Source: CAZCCV01 sp964497515
Lineage (GTDB): Bacteria > Armatimonadota > UBA5829 > DTLH01
Assembly: GCA_964497515.1 (NCBI GenBank)
Contig: CAZCCV010000007.1
Location: 15,798-79,797 of the forward strand
DNA: 64,000 nt
Direction of reading: 5' to 3'
In this document: positions 17,175 to 25,920 of the stretch, one piece after another
Layout: the number at the start of each line of letters is the position of its first letter
Position numbering within the stretch: the first letter of the stretch is position 1
Notes under the pieces: generated by a model
The model's input: the letters and a program-made list of their open reading frames with translations, nothing else
Told to the model about the DNA's origin: nothing
Database searches by the model: none
Translations under genes and position numbers: made by a program

Positions 17175-18526
17175 ATCAACTCCACTAGTCGATCAATCTC
17201 CGCCTTGGTGCGCTTTTCTGTAACACAAAGCAGAATATGGTTAGTCAGCTCGGGATAATCCTTCCCGAGGTCGTAGCCACCTAGAATACCGTTCTCTAGC
17301 AGCGTTTTGTTTACTTCAGCCACGGGTCTATCACTCTTTACAACAAACTCCTTGAAGAAAGGTGCTTTCCAAGGAGCAGAATAGCCGGGTTTCGCACATA
17401 TCTGTTCCATTGCGTAGTGAGCTTTGTTGAACGAGAGCTCACTCACCTGTCTCAAGCCATTCTTTCCAAGAGCAGCCATATAGACGTTGGCGGCCAATGC
17501 AACCAAAGCCTGATTGGAACAGATGTTGGATGTAGCTTTTTCGCGTCGGATATGCTGTTCCCGAGTCTGCAGTGTAAGAGTGTAAGCCTTTTTGCCATCG
17601 GTATCAGTAGTCTCACCGACAATCCGTCCAGGCACTTTCCACATATACTCTTGTTTGCACGCGAAGAGTCCCAGATAGGGACCACCAAACCCCAAAGGAG
17701 TGCCCAGCGGCTGACCTTCGCCTACCACTATATCTGCTCCGAATTCTCCAGGAGGAGTTAGCATTCCGAGCGCAATAGGATCCACAGCAACGACCAGAAG
17801 AGCCCCCACACTGTGTGCTGCTTCGGCCAAATCCTTAAGCGGTTCGATGACACCAAAGAAGTTGGGATACTGTACAATCACACACGAGATGGTGTCATCG
17901 AGCTTTTCGCGAAGTACAGTGATGTCGGCGGTGCCGGCTTGGTATTCAGATTCGATCACCTCAACACTCATACCGGACGTATAGGTCGTTAGAACCTGCC
18001 GGTAATGCGGATGAACAGATTTAAGAACAAGCGCTCTGTTTCGTTTGTTGATACCTGCAGCCATAATGGCAGCTTCACCCACACCAGTAGCAGCATCGTA
18101 GAGGCTGGCGTTGGCAACATCCATCCCAGTCAAAGCGGCTACCATGCTCTGGTACTCGAAAATGCTCTGAAGTGTGCCTTGGCTTGCTTCTGGCTGATAA
18201 GGCGTATACGCGGTAGCAAATTCGGGCATAGAGACTACAGCCTCGACCACAGCCGGTATATAGTGGTCATAGGCGCCTGCGCCCAAAAAGCAGGTGAGTT
18301 CTGAAAGATCCTTGTTCCTGGCAGCCATACCCTGCGCAAGCGAGAGGACAGCCTGCTCCGGCATACCAGAGGGAAGGTTCAGCTCACCTTTAAGTCTTGC
18401 CGCTTCTGGAATCTGTTCGAAAAGAGCGTCGATGCTCGGGGCACCAATGGTGCTGAGCATCTCCGTCCTGTCATCCTCTGTTATAGGGATATAAGAGAGC
18501 TTACTGCGCTTCGATAAACTGTTCAT
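17171..18526 (-). CDS. gcvPA: Glycine dehydrogenase (decarboxylating) subunit 1
   Basis: 451 residues, the N-terminal-type subunit of the split P-protein. The family opening SYIPITEDDRTEMLSTIG is at residues 11-28, GAGAYDHYIPAVV and ASLYDAATGVGEAAIMA form the fold core, and GEGQPLGTPLGFGGPYLG is conserved. It carries no PLP lysine and works as a heterodimer with GcvPB. It starts inside gcvH (26-base overlap), and no better-placed start was seen. Confidence 0.95.
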   Translation of the reverse strand: MNSLSKRSKLSYIPITEDDRTEMLSTIGAPSIDALFEQIPEAARLKGELNLPSGMPEQAVLSLAQGMAARNKDLSELTCFLGAGAYDHYIPAVVEAVVSMPEFATAYTPYQPEASQGTLQSIFEYQSMVAALTGMDVANASLYDAATGVGEAAIMAAGINKRNRALVLKSVHPHYRQVLTTYTSGMSVEVIESEYQAGTADITVLREKLDDTISCVIVQYPNFFGVIEPLKDLAEAAHSVGALLVVAVDPIALGMLTPPGEFGADIVVGEGQPLGTPLGFGGPYLGLFACKQEYMWKVPGRIVGETTDTDGKKAYTLTLQTREQHIRREKATSNICSNQALVALAANVYMAALGKNGLRQVSELSFNKAHYAMEQICAKPGYSAPWKAPFFKEFVVKSDRPVAEVNKTLLENGILGGYDLGKDYPELTNHILLCVTEKRTKAEIDRLVELM

Positions 18527-18881
18527 AGTCTTTGCTGCCCATCAAAGCATCTATCTCCGAGGCATCGTCCATTTTGATTATGATCAGCCACCCAGTTCCG
18601 TACGGCTCTTCATTTATCAGTTCTGGGCTGGCTTCAACGTCCTCATTGACTTCAACGACCTCTCCTGTCACCGGCGACAACAGGTCTGAAACTGCTTTTA
18701 CCGAATCCACACTACCAAATGGCTCTCCGGCACGGACTGTTGTTCCGGGCTTCGGCAGATCCACGTTAACGATGTCTCCCAGTTCCTCTTGGGCGAAGTC
18801 AGAAATACCGATGGTTGCCATATCACCGGCTGCACGAACCCACTCGTGGCTCTTGCTGAATTTGACGTCGTCAGGGTACAT
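18501..18881 (-). CDS. gcvH: Glycine cleavage system H protein
   Basis: 126 residues. The lipoyl carrier shuttles the aminomethyl group between P-, T- and L-proteins. The lipoylated lysine is K62 in GSVDSVKAVSDL, matching the family ESVKA motif with Glu to Asp. HEWVR near residue 12, IGISDFAQEELGDIV and NEEPYGTGWLIII are hallmarks. The start has TAGGTCCTCC-type complement, an SD of AGGAGG. Between gcvT and gcvPA in a five-gene operon. Confidence 0.95.
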   Translation of the reverse strand: MYPDDVKFSKSHEWVRAAGDMATIGISDFAQEELGDIVNVDLPKPGTTVRAGEPFGSVDSVKAVSDLLSPVTGEVVEVNEDVEASPELINEEPYGTGWLIIIKMDDASEIDALMGSKDYEQFIEAQ

Positions 18882-18999
18882 TAGGTCCTCCTAAATTCAG
18901 AATTCTTGCAGCAGCCTTTGCACCATTCAAACAACCTATGAAGATACAAAGATCCGCCTCACTTGATATTCGACAGCCAACCTCGGCTATCCTACGATT

Positions 19000-20082
19000 T
19001 TACTTCTTTTTCTTCGAATAGAGTGGAAGTTTGCGCAACACACCAGGTCGCGGCTTGCCGTGAATCAGCACGTTGACCTGTGCTCCGTCCTCAACAGCCG
19101 TCGGAACAGAGGCAATAGCAATCCCACAACCAAGTGTAGGGGAGAATGTTCCACTGGTCACCCTTCCGATTCCCGCAGGGGTTTCGACGGAATCGTCAGT
19201 ACGTGGCACGAACCGACCTTCCATCTCAATACCAATCAATTTTGTCTCAGCGCCTTTTTCAGCAGCGTCTGCAATTGCTTCGCGGCCAATGAAATCTCCG
19301 GCATCAAGCTTGACCCAGCGCATCAGCCCCGCCTCAACTGCAGTGGTCTTTTCATCCATCTCGTGACCGTAGAGGGACAAACCCGATTCTGTACGCAGAA
19401 CATCTCTAGAAGCCAAGCCGCACGGCACTATGCCTGCATCTTTGCCTGTTTCGAGAAGTGCGTTCCAGACAGTCTCTGCATCACCATTTGCACACGCGAT
19501 CTCAAAGCCATCTTCTCCGGTGTAGCCAGTCCTAGTAGCCAAAACATCGCAGCCGGCCACCTTGCCGCGCACCATATGAAACCGTTTCGTATCCGCAGCC
19601 GCAGTCAATCCGGATCTGACAACGGTATCGAGTGCGGCAGGACCCTGAATCGCAATAAGCGCAGTCTCTGGCGATTGATCGACCATTGTTACCCCGGACG
19701 GCAGATTCTTCTCAATCCAAGCCTTATCCTTGTCGAGGTTAGATGCGTTCACTACAACATAGTAGCTATCGACTGATTCTCGAAAAACGATGAGGTCGTC
19801 GATAATTCCGCCTTGTGGGTTACACATGAGAGTGTAGTGCCCGCCGGCGTCTTGCAGCTTGGTAATATCGTTGGTGAACAACTTCTGGAGTGCAGACATA
19901 GCATCGGTGCCGGAGACCATCAGGCGTCCCATATGGCTGACATCGAACATTCCGCCGGCGTTACGAACGGCATTCACTTCCTTGATAGCACTACCATAAT
20001 CTATCGGCAGCATCCAACCAGCAAACTCGCCGATTTTTGCGCCGGCTTTCTCGTGGGTCTTAATCAGAACAGGGGTCTTCAT
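19000..20082 (-). CDS. gcvT: Aminomethyltransferase (glycine cleavage T protein)
   Basis: 360 residues. It transfers the methylene group from GcvH to tetrahydrofolate, releasing ammonia. Motifs: GEFAGWMLPIDYGSAIKE near the start, FDVSHMGRLMVSG, the catalytic Asp in PCGLASRDVLRTESGL, YGHEMDEKTTAVEAGL, and a lysine-rich C-terminus. First gene of the operon; 118 bases separate it from gcvH. The leader holds an 8-bp hairpin (20129-20147) and a possible TACAAT -10 at 20183-20188 on the minus strand. No glycine riboswitch core was seen. Confidence 0.95.
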   Translation of the reverse strand: MKTPVLIKTHEKAGAKIGEFAGWMLPIDYGSAIKEVNAVRNAGGMFDVSHMGRLMVSGTDAMSALQKLFTNDITKLQDAGGHYTLMCNPQGGIIDDLIVFRESVDSYYVVVNASNLDKDKAWIEKNLPSGVTMVDQSPETALIAIQGPAALDTVVRSGLTAAADTKRFHMVRGKVAGCDVLATRTGYTGEDGFEIACANGDAETVWNALLETGKDAGIVPCGLASRDVLRTESGLSLYGHEMDEKTTAVEAGLMRWVKLDAGDFIGREAIADAAEKGAETKLIGIEMEGRFVPRTDDSVETPAGIGRVTSGTFSPTLGCGIAIASVPTAVEDGAQVNVLIHGKPRPGVLRKLPLYSKKKK

Positions 20083-20244
20083 TGGCCACCACTAGCCCGC
20101 GAACGGGTTCCTTTCACGACTTTTTGGCGTCGTGTCTAAGACACGACAAATGCCGGGGCATCTTTGCAACACCGGCCCACATATTGTAGCACGAATCGAT
20201 ATGTTTGGTCTAAAGTTTGAGCAACACTAATGTCATCAATGGAG

Positions 20245-21390
20245 CTAACGAAGATTGTCGGGGGTGATTGTAGCTATCGGCACGAACTGCCCGCCCTTGA
20301 CCTGCAGGATTACTGCTGGCTTTCGGGCGTTTCTACGACCGTCGATGGTAATCTGACCCGTAACGCCAGGATAGTCTCTCGTTTCGCGCATTGCTCTTCG
20401 AATAGCGTCTCCATCGGTAGATCCCGCTCGCTTAATAGCCTCGGCCAGTATCCAAGTTGCATCGTAACCAAGAGCTGCAATAGCATTGGGATCCTTGTTG
20501 TATTTATCGCGAAACGCGGCCACAAACTGCCTTACTGCAGGTTCATCGCCAAGGCTCGAGAAATGGTTGCTAAAGTAGCAGCCTTCGAGGGAACGTCCAG
20601 CCTCTGAGACCAGCAACGGTGAATCCCAACCATCACCGCCCAGAAGTGGTGCCCTAATACCAACACGTCGAGCCTGCACTGCTATAATCGACACTTCCTT
20701 TGGGCAGCCTGGCAAGAACAGAATGTCGGGCTTGGCTTCCTTAATACTCGCAAGCTGAGGCTCAAAATCTGTGTCACCAGCGCTGTAAGACTGGCTAACA
20801 ACCACTTTACCGCCTCCGGACTGGAACGCCTTACTGAAAGATTTGGCCAGCCCTTTGCTGTACTCGCTGTTGCTGTCCATAAGCACTCCAGCCTTTTTAG
20901 CTTCTAGGGTATTTGACGCAAACGCTGCACAGGCAGCGCCTTGGAAATCGTCTGTAAAGCAGACTCTAAAGACGTAGTCCCCAATTTTGGTGACTTCGGG
21001 ACTAGTTGCAGCCGGAGAAATAAGAGGTATTTTACTCATCTGCGCAACTGGTGCAGCGATAATTGTATTGCTACTAGTGACTTCGCCCAAGATTGCGGAA
21101 ACACCGTCATGCTTGATCAGCTTCTCTACTGCAGATCGAGCCTCGTTGCCATCACTACCATCGTCTTCCTGACGGAGTTCGACTTTCTTGTTGAGAATCC
21201 CACCTCGGTTGTTTATCTCCTCGACTGCAAGGATAATACCTTCGTGCATCGAACTGCCGTCGCCGGCGCTCTTTCCGTGGAGAGGGCTGCATTCACCTAT
21301 CAGCACTACATCTGGCTGCTTAGCGCAACCCGAAACAAAAACTGCCAATATGGAGCAGGGAATCCAAATGGCGATGATGGTTTTTAGCAT
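20245..21390 (-). CDS. Liv-type branched-chain amino acid binding lipoprotein
   Basis: 381 residues from ATG 21390; GAGGAG lies upstream and GTG one codon earlier is possible. The lipoprotein signal ends in VSGC, followed by KQPDVVLIGECSPLHG. The type 1 periplasmic-binding (LivJ/AmiC) fold is read from MHEGIILAVEEINNRGGILN, AILGEVTSSNTIIAAPVAQ, KIPLISPAATSPEVTKIGDY and AALGYDATWILAEAI. It would bind amino acids or amides outside the membrane. No permease or ATPase genes are adjacent, so it is an orphan component or a sensor subunit. Divergent from the DUF1361 gene. Confidence 0.85.
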   Translation of the reverse strand: MLKTIIAIWIPCSILAVFVSGCAKQPDVVLIGECSPLHGKSAGDGSSMHEGIILAVEEINNRGGILNKKVELRQEDDGSDGNEARSAVEKLIKHDGVSAILGEVTSSNTIIAAPVAQMSKIPLISPAATSPEVTKIGDYVFRVCFTDDFQGAACAAFASNTLEAKKAGVLMDSNSEYSKGLAKSFSKAFQSGGGKVVVSQSYSAGDTDFEPQLASIKEAKPDILFLPGCPKEVSIIAVQARRVGIRAPLLGGDGWDSPLLVSEAGRSLEGCYFSNHFSSLGDEPAVRQFVAAFRDKYNKDPNAIAALGYDATWILAEAIKRAGSTDGDAIRRAMRETRDYPGVTGQITIDGRRNARKPAVILQVKGGQFVPIATITPDNLR

Positions 21391-21685
21391 CACGCAAATC
21401 ACTCCTCTGGTTACGGCAGGCACTGACCCACTGTCGTTAAACCGTCCGGTGAAACCATATTACGGCCTACTGGCTCTTCAGTCAAGCAACTTATAAGAAA
21501 GAGAAAACCTGAACCAGACCGTTCGTACAAAGCGTATCTTATCATCTGGTCTTGTTCGACTTCCGTCAACCGACATGATACAATTCGCAGAAAGTGCACT
21601 TTCACCTCAAAACAGAAAGGTTGTGAAAGGGAACTATTTTGGTACGCAGGCGGTATATAGAGCTATGACACTGACGGAAGTAACT

Positions 21686-22321
21686 ATGACACTGATGGAA
21701 GTATTAGGTTGGGTACTCTGGAATGTGTCTCTCGCAGTACTGCCTGTTGTATTGGCAGTATTCATCGCGCGACGCGTTCCGCAGGCACGAAGCGTCTCAG
21801 AGAAGGCAGTCATCTGGATACTCGGGTTGGTTTGGCTCGCATTTCTGCCAAACACGTGTTACTTGGTCACTGAGTGGCGACACTTTCTGCATATTCTGGA
21901 TGTTAACGATCTTTATGTTCGATCGTACGTGGAGCGCGATTTGTTCATTCAGCTTATGACCCATACTGCGTTCTTTTTCGGATACAGCGCCACCGGACTA
22001 ATCACCTTCACACTTGCCCTAAGACCTATTGTGCACCTCGCGAAACGATACAGGAAAAATCTTACTGTATACGCGCTGGTTCTTTTCCCAATGTTATCAA
22101 TCGGTGTGTATCTTGGACTAGTGCTGCGTTACAACAGCTGGGATTTAATCAGCCGCCCGCACGAAATACTCGCCTCAATAGCTGCTATCTTCAGCCGCCC
22201 CAAGCTACTGTCTGTGGTAGTTGTATTTGCGGGATTCCTTTATGTCGCCTATGTGGCGATCGACATATGGATAGACGGGTTAATCGCACGTTTTGGATCG
22301 ACCTTCAAACGGCTTCAGTAA
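21686..22321 (+). CDS. DUF1361 family membrane protein
   Basis: 211 residues with six or so membrane helices. The family signature is FLPNTCYLVTEWRHF near residue 60. A 21-base near-perfect tandem duplication covers the start: the copy at 21665 also has an ATG, but ATG 21686 has GGAAG 5 bases ahead, provided by the first copy. It converges on the sugar permease gene with 17 bases between stops. Function of the family is unknown. Confidence 0.8.
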   Translation: MTLMEVLGWVLWNVSLAVLPVVLAVFIARRVPQARSVSEKAVIWILGLVWLAFLPNTCYLVTEWRHFLHILDVNDLYVRSYVERDLFIQLMTHTAFFFGYSATGLITFTLALRPIVHLAKRYRKNLTVYALVLFPMLSIGVYLGLVLRYNSWDLISRPHEILASIAAIFSRPKLLSVVVVFAGFLYVAYVAIDIWIDGLIARFGSTFKRLQ

Positions 22322-22338
22322 GCTGTTGATCATTTGTC

Positions 22339-23343
22339 CTATTCAGGGGTCTTAACCACGACTTCCTCTCCAGCCTCGCCCTGCACAAGAACCATTCTGC
22401 GCGTCTGCGACTGTGCAAGACTCCGCTTGTACATTGCGTCAGCTACCACACCTGCAAGGATTACTGCACCTATGACAGCGAACTCCCAAAGCGTAGAAAT
22501 ACCCGTAAGATTGATCGCATTAGTGAGTACCTTAAGAATGCTTGCTCCGATTACTATTCCAATAATCGAACCTTCACCAGCACGCATAGAGCAGCCACCG
22601 AGAACAGCTGCTGCGATGGCATATAGTTCATAAGCTTGCCCGGTTGTAGCAGGCTGCACGGAGTTTGTGTAGCCCGCGTAGAGAATGCCAGCGATACCCG
22701 CCAATACGGCCGAAGTAACGTACGCAATTGTCTTCATTTGCGGGACATTCACACCAGAGTAAGCGACAGCCTTCTCGTTTCGGCCAATGGCGTAGAGATA
22801 CCTACCATACTTGGTAAAGTGCAGGAAGAAAGATGTGACTACCACAACCCCAAACAACACCACAACAGGGGTCGGCACACCGTAGACTTCTCCACTGCCG
22901 AGCGCCTGAAACTTCGGATAAGTCATACCCAACCCAACAGCACGGTCATCAACAAGACCTCGCGAGACGCCTCTGAAGAAAAGCATGGTGCACAGGGTAA
23001 CAATGAATGGCTGCAGCCCCAGTTTCGACACCATGAAGCCGTGCCACACGCCTACAAGCGCACAGAGCACCAACACCACGCCACTTACCATCCATGGGTT
23101 GTATCCCCAGTCTACAGTCCCCGTCATCACGAAAAGCCCACCAAAACAGATCAAGGAGCCAACAGAAAGATCGATGCCGCCAGAGAGTATGACAATTCCC
23201 TCGCCAATGGCAAAGATGGCAAGCAATGCAATGTGTCTTGTCAGGTTCTGCACATTTGTTGGCGTGGCAAAATTATTGTTGAACAGCCAGGTTCCCACGC
23301 ACAACAACAAAAGAAGTGCGGCCATACCGAACATCTTCTTCAT
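22339..23343 (-). CDS. Sugar ABC transporter permease (RbsC-like)
   Basis: 334 residues, eight to ten helices. The carbohydrate-uptake (CUT2) permease family is seen in GEGIVILSGGIDLSVGSLI, ATTGQAYELYAIAAAVLGG and GEGSIIGIVIGASILKVL. Probably forms the membrane pore with the ATPase encoded just upstream (the genes share one base). Last gene of the operon headed by the GH51 enzymes, so arabinose or a related pentose is the likely substrate by context. Confidence 0.9.
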   Translation of the reverse strand: MKKMFGMAALLLLLCVGTWLFNNNFATPTNVQNLTRHIALLAIFAIGEGIVILSGGIDLSVGSLICFGGLFVMTGTVDWGYNPWMVSGVVLVLCALVGVWHGFMVSKLGLQPFIVTLCTMLFFRGVSRGLVDDRAVGLGMTYPKFQALGSGEVYGVPTPVVVLFGVVVVTSFFLHFTKYGRYLYAIGRNEKAVAYSGVNVPQMKTIAYVTSAVLAGIAGILYAGYTNSVQPATTGQAYELYAIAAAVLGGCSMRAGEGSIIGIVIGASILKVLTNAINLTGISTLWEFAVIGAVILAGVVADAMYKRSLAQSQTRRMVLVQGEAGEEVVVKTPE

Positions 23344-24860
23344 CAGACGGGACCTCCTGTAGCAAGATGCATTATTCGCTCTTCACTAAGCTCCACCTTG
23401 GTCAACTCCCCGCACATTGCGCCTTCGTGCATTACAATAACTCTGTCGGCCAGCCCGACAATCTCCTCCATCTCGGAACTAATCATAATTACAGCAACTC
23501 CGTTGTCTGCAAGGCGGCGTATCAGTCGATAGATTTCGCTCTTAGAACCCACATCAATCCCTCTCGTCGGTTCGTCGAGAATAAGCACCCGGGGAGCGAG
23601 AGCCAACCACTTCGCAAGCACGACCTTCTGTTGGTTGCCACCCGATAGACACTCGGCAGTCTGATCCAGCCCTGGTGTCTTGATCGAAAGCACGTCCACC
23701 TGCTGGCGAGTTACAACCTCATCTTTCTTTTTGTCAAGAAGCACATTCGGCGATAGAGGCAGCATCGGAAGCGGAATATTCTCTTTAAGCGACATTTCAA
23801 GCAGCAAACCGAGTTCCTTGCGATCCTCAGGTACAAGTGCGATACCGTTACGTATTGCATCTATCGGAGAAGCGATTGACACTTGCTTACCATCAATTAG
23901 AATCGCACCCGATGTAATAGGATCGACACCAAAAATCGCCCTTGCAAGCTCGGTTCTTCCTGCCCCCACCAGCCCGGACAGACCTAGCACTTCGCCTGCA
24001 TAAGCATCGAAGGAAAACTCTCCGTTGCATTCTCTGCAACGCACATTTACAAGTGAGAGAACAGCCTTCCCGCTCTCTGCTTTTCCTGTCTCTGGAAAGA
24101 ATCGAGATATATCGCGGCCGACCATCATTCTGACCATCGCGTCTCGTGTAATCTCGGACTTCTGCAGTTCGCCCACCCGTCTTCCGTCACGCAAGACCAC
24201 TGCTCTGTCGCACATCTCAACTATCTCATCCATTCTGTGAGAGATGTAGATCATCGACACACCACTGGCCTTGAGTGTGCGCATCACACTAAACAGTGCC
24301 TGCGCTTCTCTTTCTGATAGCGAACTGGTAGGCTCGTCCAAGACAAGAATCCGGGCAGACTGAGAAAGCGCTTTCGCGATTTCAACAAGCTGTTGTTGCG
24401 CGGTGGGAAGATCCTCGACAATCGAGCTGAGCGGCACTGAAATGCCAACCATTTTGGCTGCATCTGCTGCCTGCTGAAACAGCCTCCGGCGGTTAACCAG
24501 AGCCATTCTTCCTGTAGGCTCCCGTCCCAGCATAATATTCGAAGCGATGTCGAGGTTACCGGCAAGATTGAGCTCCTGATGAATAGTCGCCACGCCGTGA
24601 GCCAAAGCATCCTGAACGCTCCCCAGTTTTACCGGCACGCCATCTATCATAACGTTTCCGGCATCAGGAACGTAGATGCCACTCAGGATGTTCATTAACG
24701 TGCTCTTGCCTGCACCATTCTCACCTATCAACCCCAGTATCTCTCCTGGATACAGTGTCAAATCGACGTCAGAAAGCGCGAGCACGCCAGGAAATCGCTT
24801 CGTTATTCCCGTCATTTCAAGGAGGGGACGGATGTCGTCCCCTCCTGCTAAATCAGTCAC
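23343..24860 (-). CDS. Sugar ABC transporter ATPase, double cassette (RbsA/AraG-like)
   Basis: 505 residues with two nucleotide-binding cassettes, as in CUT2 systems. Cassette 1: Walker A GLIGENGAGKSTLMNIL, Walker B RILVLDEPTSSLSERE. Cassette 2 has the relaxed Walker A GLSGLVGAGRTELARAI, signature CLSGGNQQKVVLAKWLA and Walker B VLILDEPTRGIDVGSK. One functional and one degenerate site per chain is normal here. Six bases separate it from the binding-protein gene upstream. Confidence 0.95.
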   Translation of the reverse strand: MTDLAGGDDIRPLLEMTGITKRFPGVLALSDVDLTLYPGEILGLIGENGAGKSTLMNILSGIYVPDAGNVMIDGVPVKLGSVQDALAHGVATIHQELNLAGNLDIASNIMLGREPTGRMALVNRRRLFQQAADAAKMVGISVPLSSIVEDLPTAQQQLVEIAKALSQSARILVLDEPTSSLSEREAQALFSVMRTLKASGVSMIYISHRMDEIVEMCDRAVVLRDGRRVGELQKSEITRDAMVRMMVGRDISRFFPETGKAESGKAVLSLVNVRCRECNGEFSFDAYAGEVLGLSGLVGAGRTELARAIFGVDPITSGAILIDGKQVSIASPIDAIRNGIALVPEDRKELGLLLEMSLKENIPLPMLPLSPNVLLDKKKDEVVTRQQVDVLSIKTPGLDQTAECLSGGNQQKVVLAKWLALAPRVLILDEPTRGIDVGSKSEIYRLIRRLADNGVAVIMISSEMEEIVGLADRVIVMHEGAMCGELTKVELSEERIMHLATGGPV

Positions 24861-24865
24861 TCGAG

Positions 24866-25816
24866 TTAGTTCCCAATCATCTCTTTGAACTCGGCCTCGA
24901 ACTCATCAACATTGTCTTTGTTGATGACATTAGCTCCGGTATCGATTATCTTGTTTGCAGGAATGTCCACCTTCTCTTTGCGAGCAAGTGCCGCAAGAAG
25001 CTTAACAGACTGGTATCCGAACTGGTATGGATTCTGAACTACCGTCGAGAATATATCGCCATCTCGAACACCCTGCAGTGTAGCCTCGTCTTCGTCGAAG
25101 CAAACGATCTTTACCTGCCCATTCTTCTTGGCTGCCTTAAGTGCCGCAAGAATTGTTGGGCCGTTGTAGCTCCAGAGCCCCACAAACGCAGCTACGTCAG
25201 GAGTCTTCACCAACTGGTCTTCAACATTGGATTTCGCCTTAGTACGATCTACATTGTCTGTCAGCACCTTGACAATTTCTACTTTGCTGCCCTTGATAGA
25301 GTCCACTATGCCCTGGTATCTGTCGCGAGCGTTTTGAGCGTCGAGCATTCCGACGCATACGAAGATTTTCCCACCATCTGGCAGGGCTTTCTTGATCTCT
25401 TCTCCCGCCAGCTTCCCTGCCTCGTAGTTGTCTGTACCGACATAGCAGAGTCTATCACTATCTGGAGCATCTGTATCGGTAGTGATAAGGATTGTCTGCG
25501 ACGCTGCTTTGTTGATGTCCGCTGTCTGGTTAGCAGGGTCTATAGGTGCCAGGGCAATACCATCTACACCGCGAGCAATAATGTCCTCGAGCTTGGTCTT
25601 CTGTTCTGTCGCACCTGCTTGCGATGGCGCAATGACTTTGCAGGTCACATTGATTTCTTCCGCCGCCTTAGATGCGCCTGCTTCAACAATCTTCCAGAAC
25701 TCCGACGCACTTGGCGCCAGAATCGCCAGGCTAATCTCATCTTCTGACTGTTTCGAACAGCCAATCAATGAAATGATAAGGCAGAGCGAAACCAGCACAA
25801 ACACAAATCTCTTCAT
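24866..25816 (-). CDS. Sugar ABC transporter substrate-binding lipoprotein
   Basis: 316 residues. The signal MKRFVFVLVSLCLIISLIGC ends in lipobox LIGC. The periplasmic-binding type 4 (RbsB-like) fold is seen in SLAILAPSASEFWKIVEAGA, ARGVDGIALAPIDPANQT, TTDTDAPDSDRLCYVGTDNY and YNGPTILAALKAAKKNGQVK. It captures the sugar released by the secreted hydrolases and delivers it to the two genes downstream. 104 bases separate it from the GH51 gene upstream. Confidence 0.9.
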   Translation of the reverse strand: MKRFVFVLVSLCLIISLIGCSKQSEDEISLAILAPSASEFWKIVEAGASKAAEEINVTCKVIAPSQAGATEQKTKLEDIIARGVDGIALAPIDPANQTADINKAASQTILITTDTDAPDSDRLCYVGTDNYEAGKLAGEEIKKALPDGGKIFVCVGMLDAQNARDRYQGIVDSIKGSKVEIVKVLTDNVDRTKAKSNVEDQLVKTPDVAAFVGLWSYNGPTILAALKAAKKNGQVKIVCFDEDEATLQGVRDGDIFSTVVQNPYQFGYQSVKLLAALARKEKVDIPANKIIDTGANVINKDNVDEFEAEFKEMIGN

Positions 25817-25920
25817 TCCCAGTACCTCCCGTATGTTCTATCACACTCAGTCTAGTTTTACAGGCTGTGCCTGATTGCCTTGTGGTTAGGATCATTTGGA
25901 ACGGACTACCCGAACACCTC

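Noticed and set aside
20083..20229. Glycine riboswitch upstream of gcvT
   Set aside because: The conserved glycine aptamer core was not found in this leader; only a simple hairpin.
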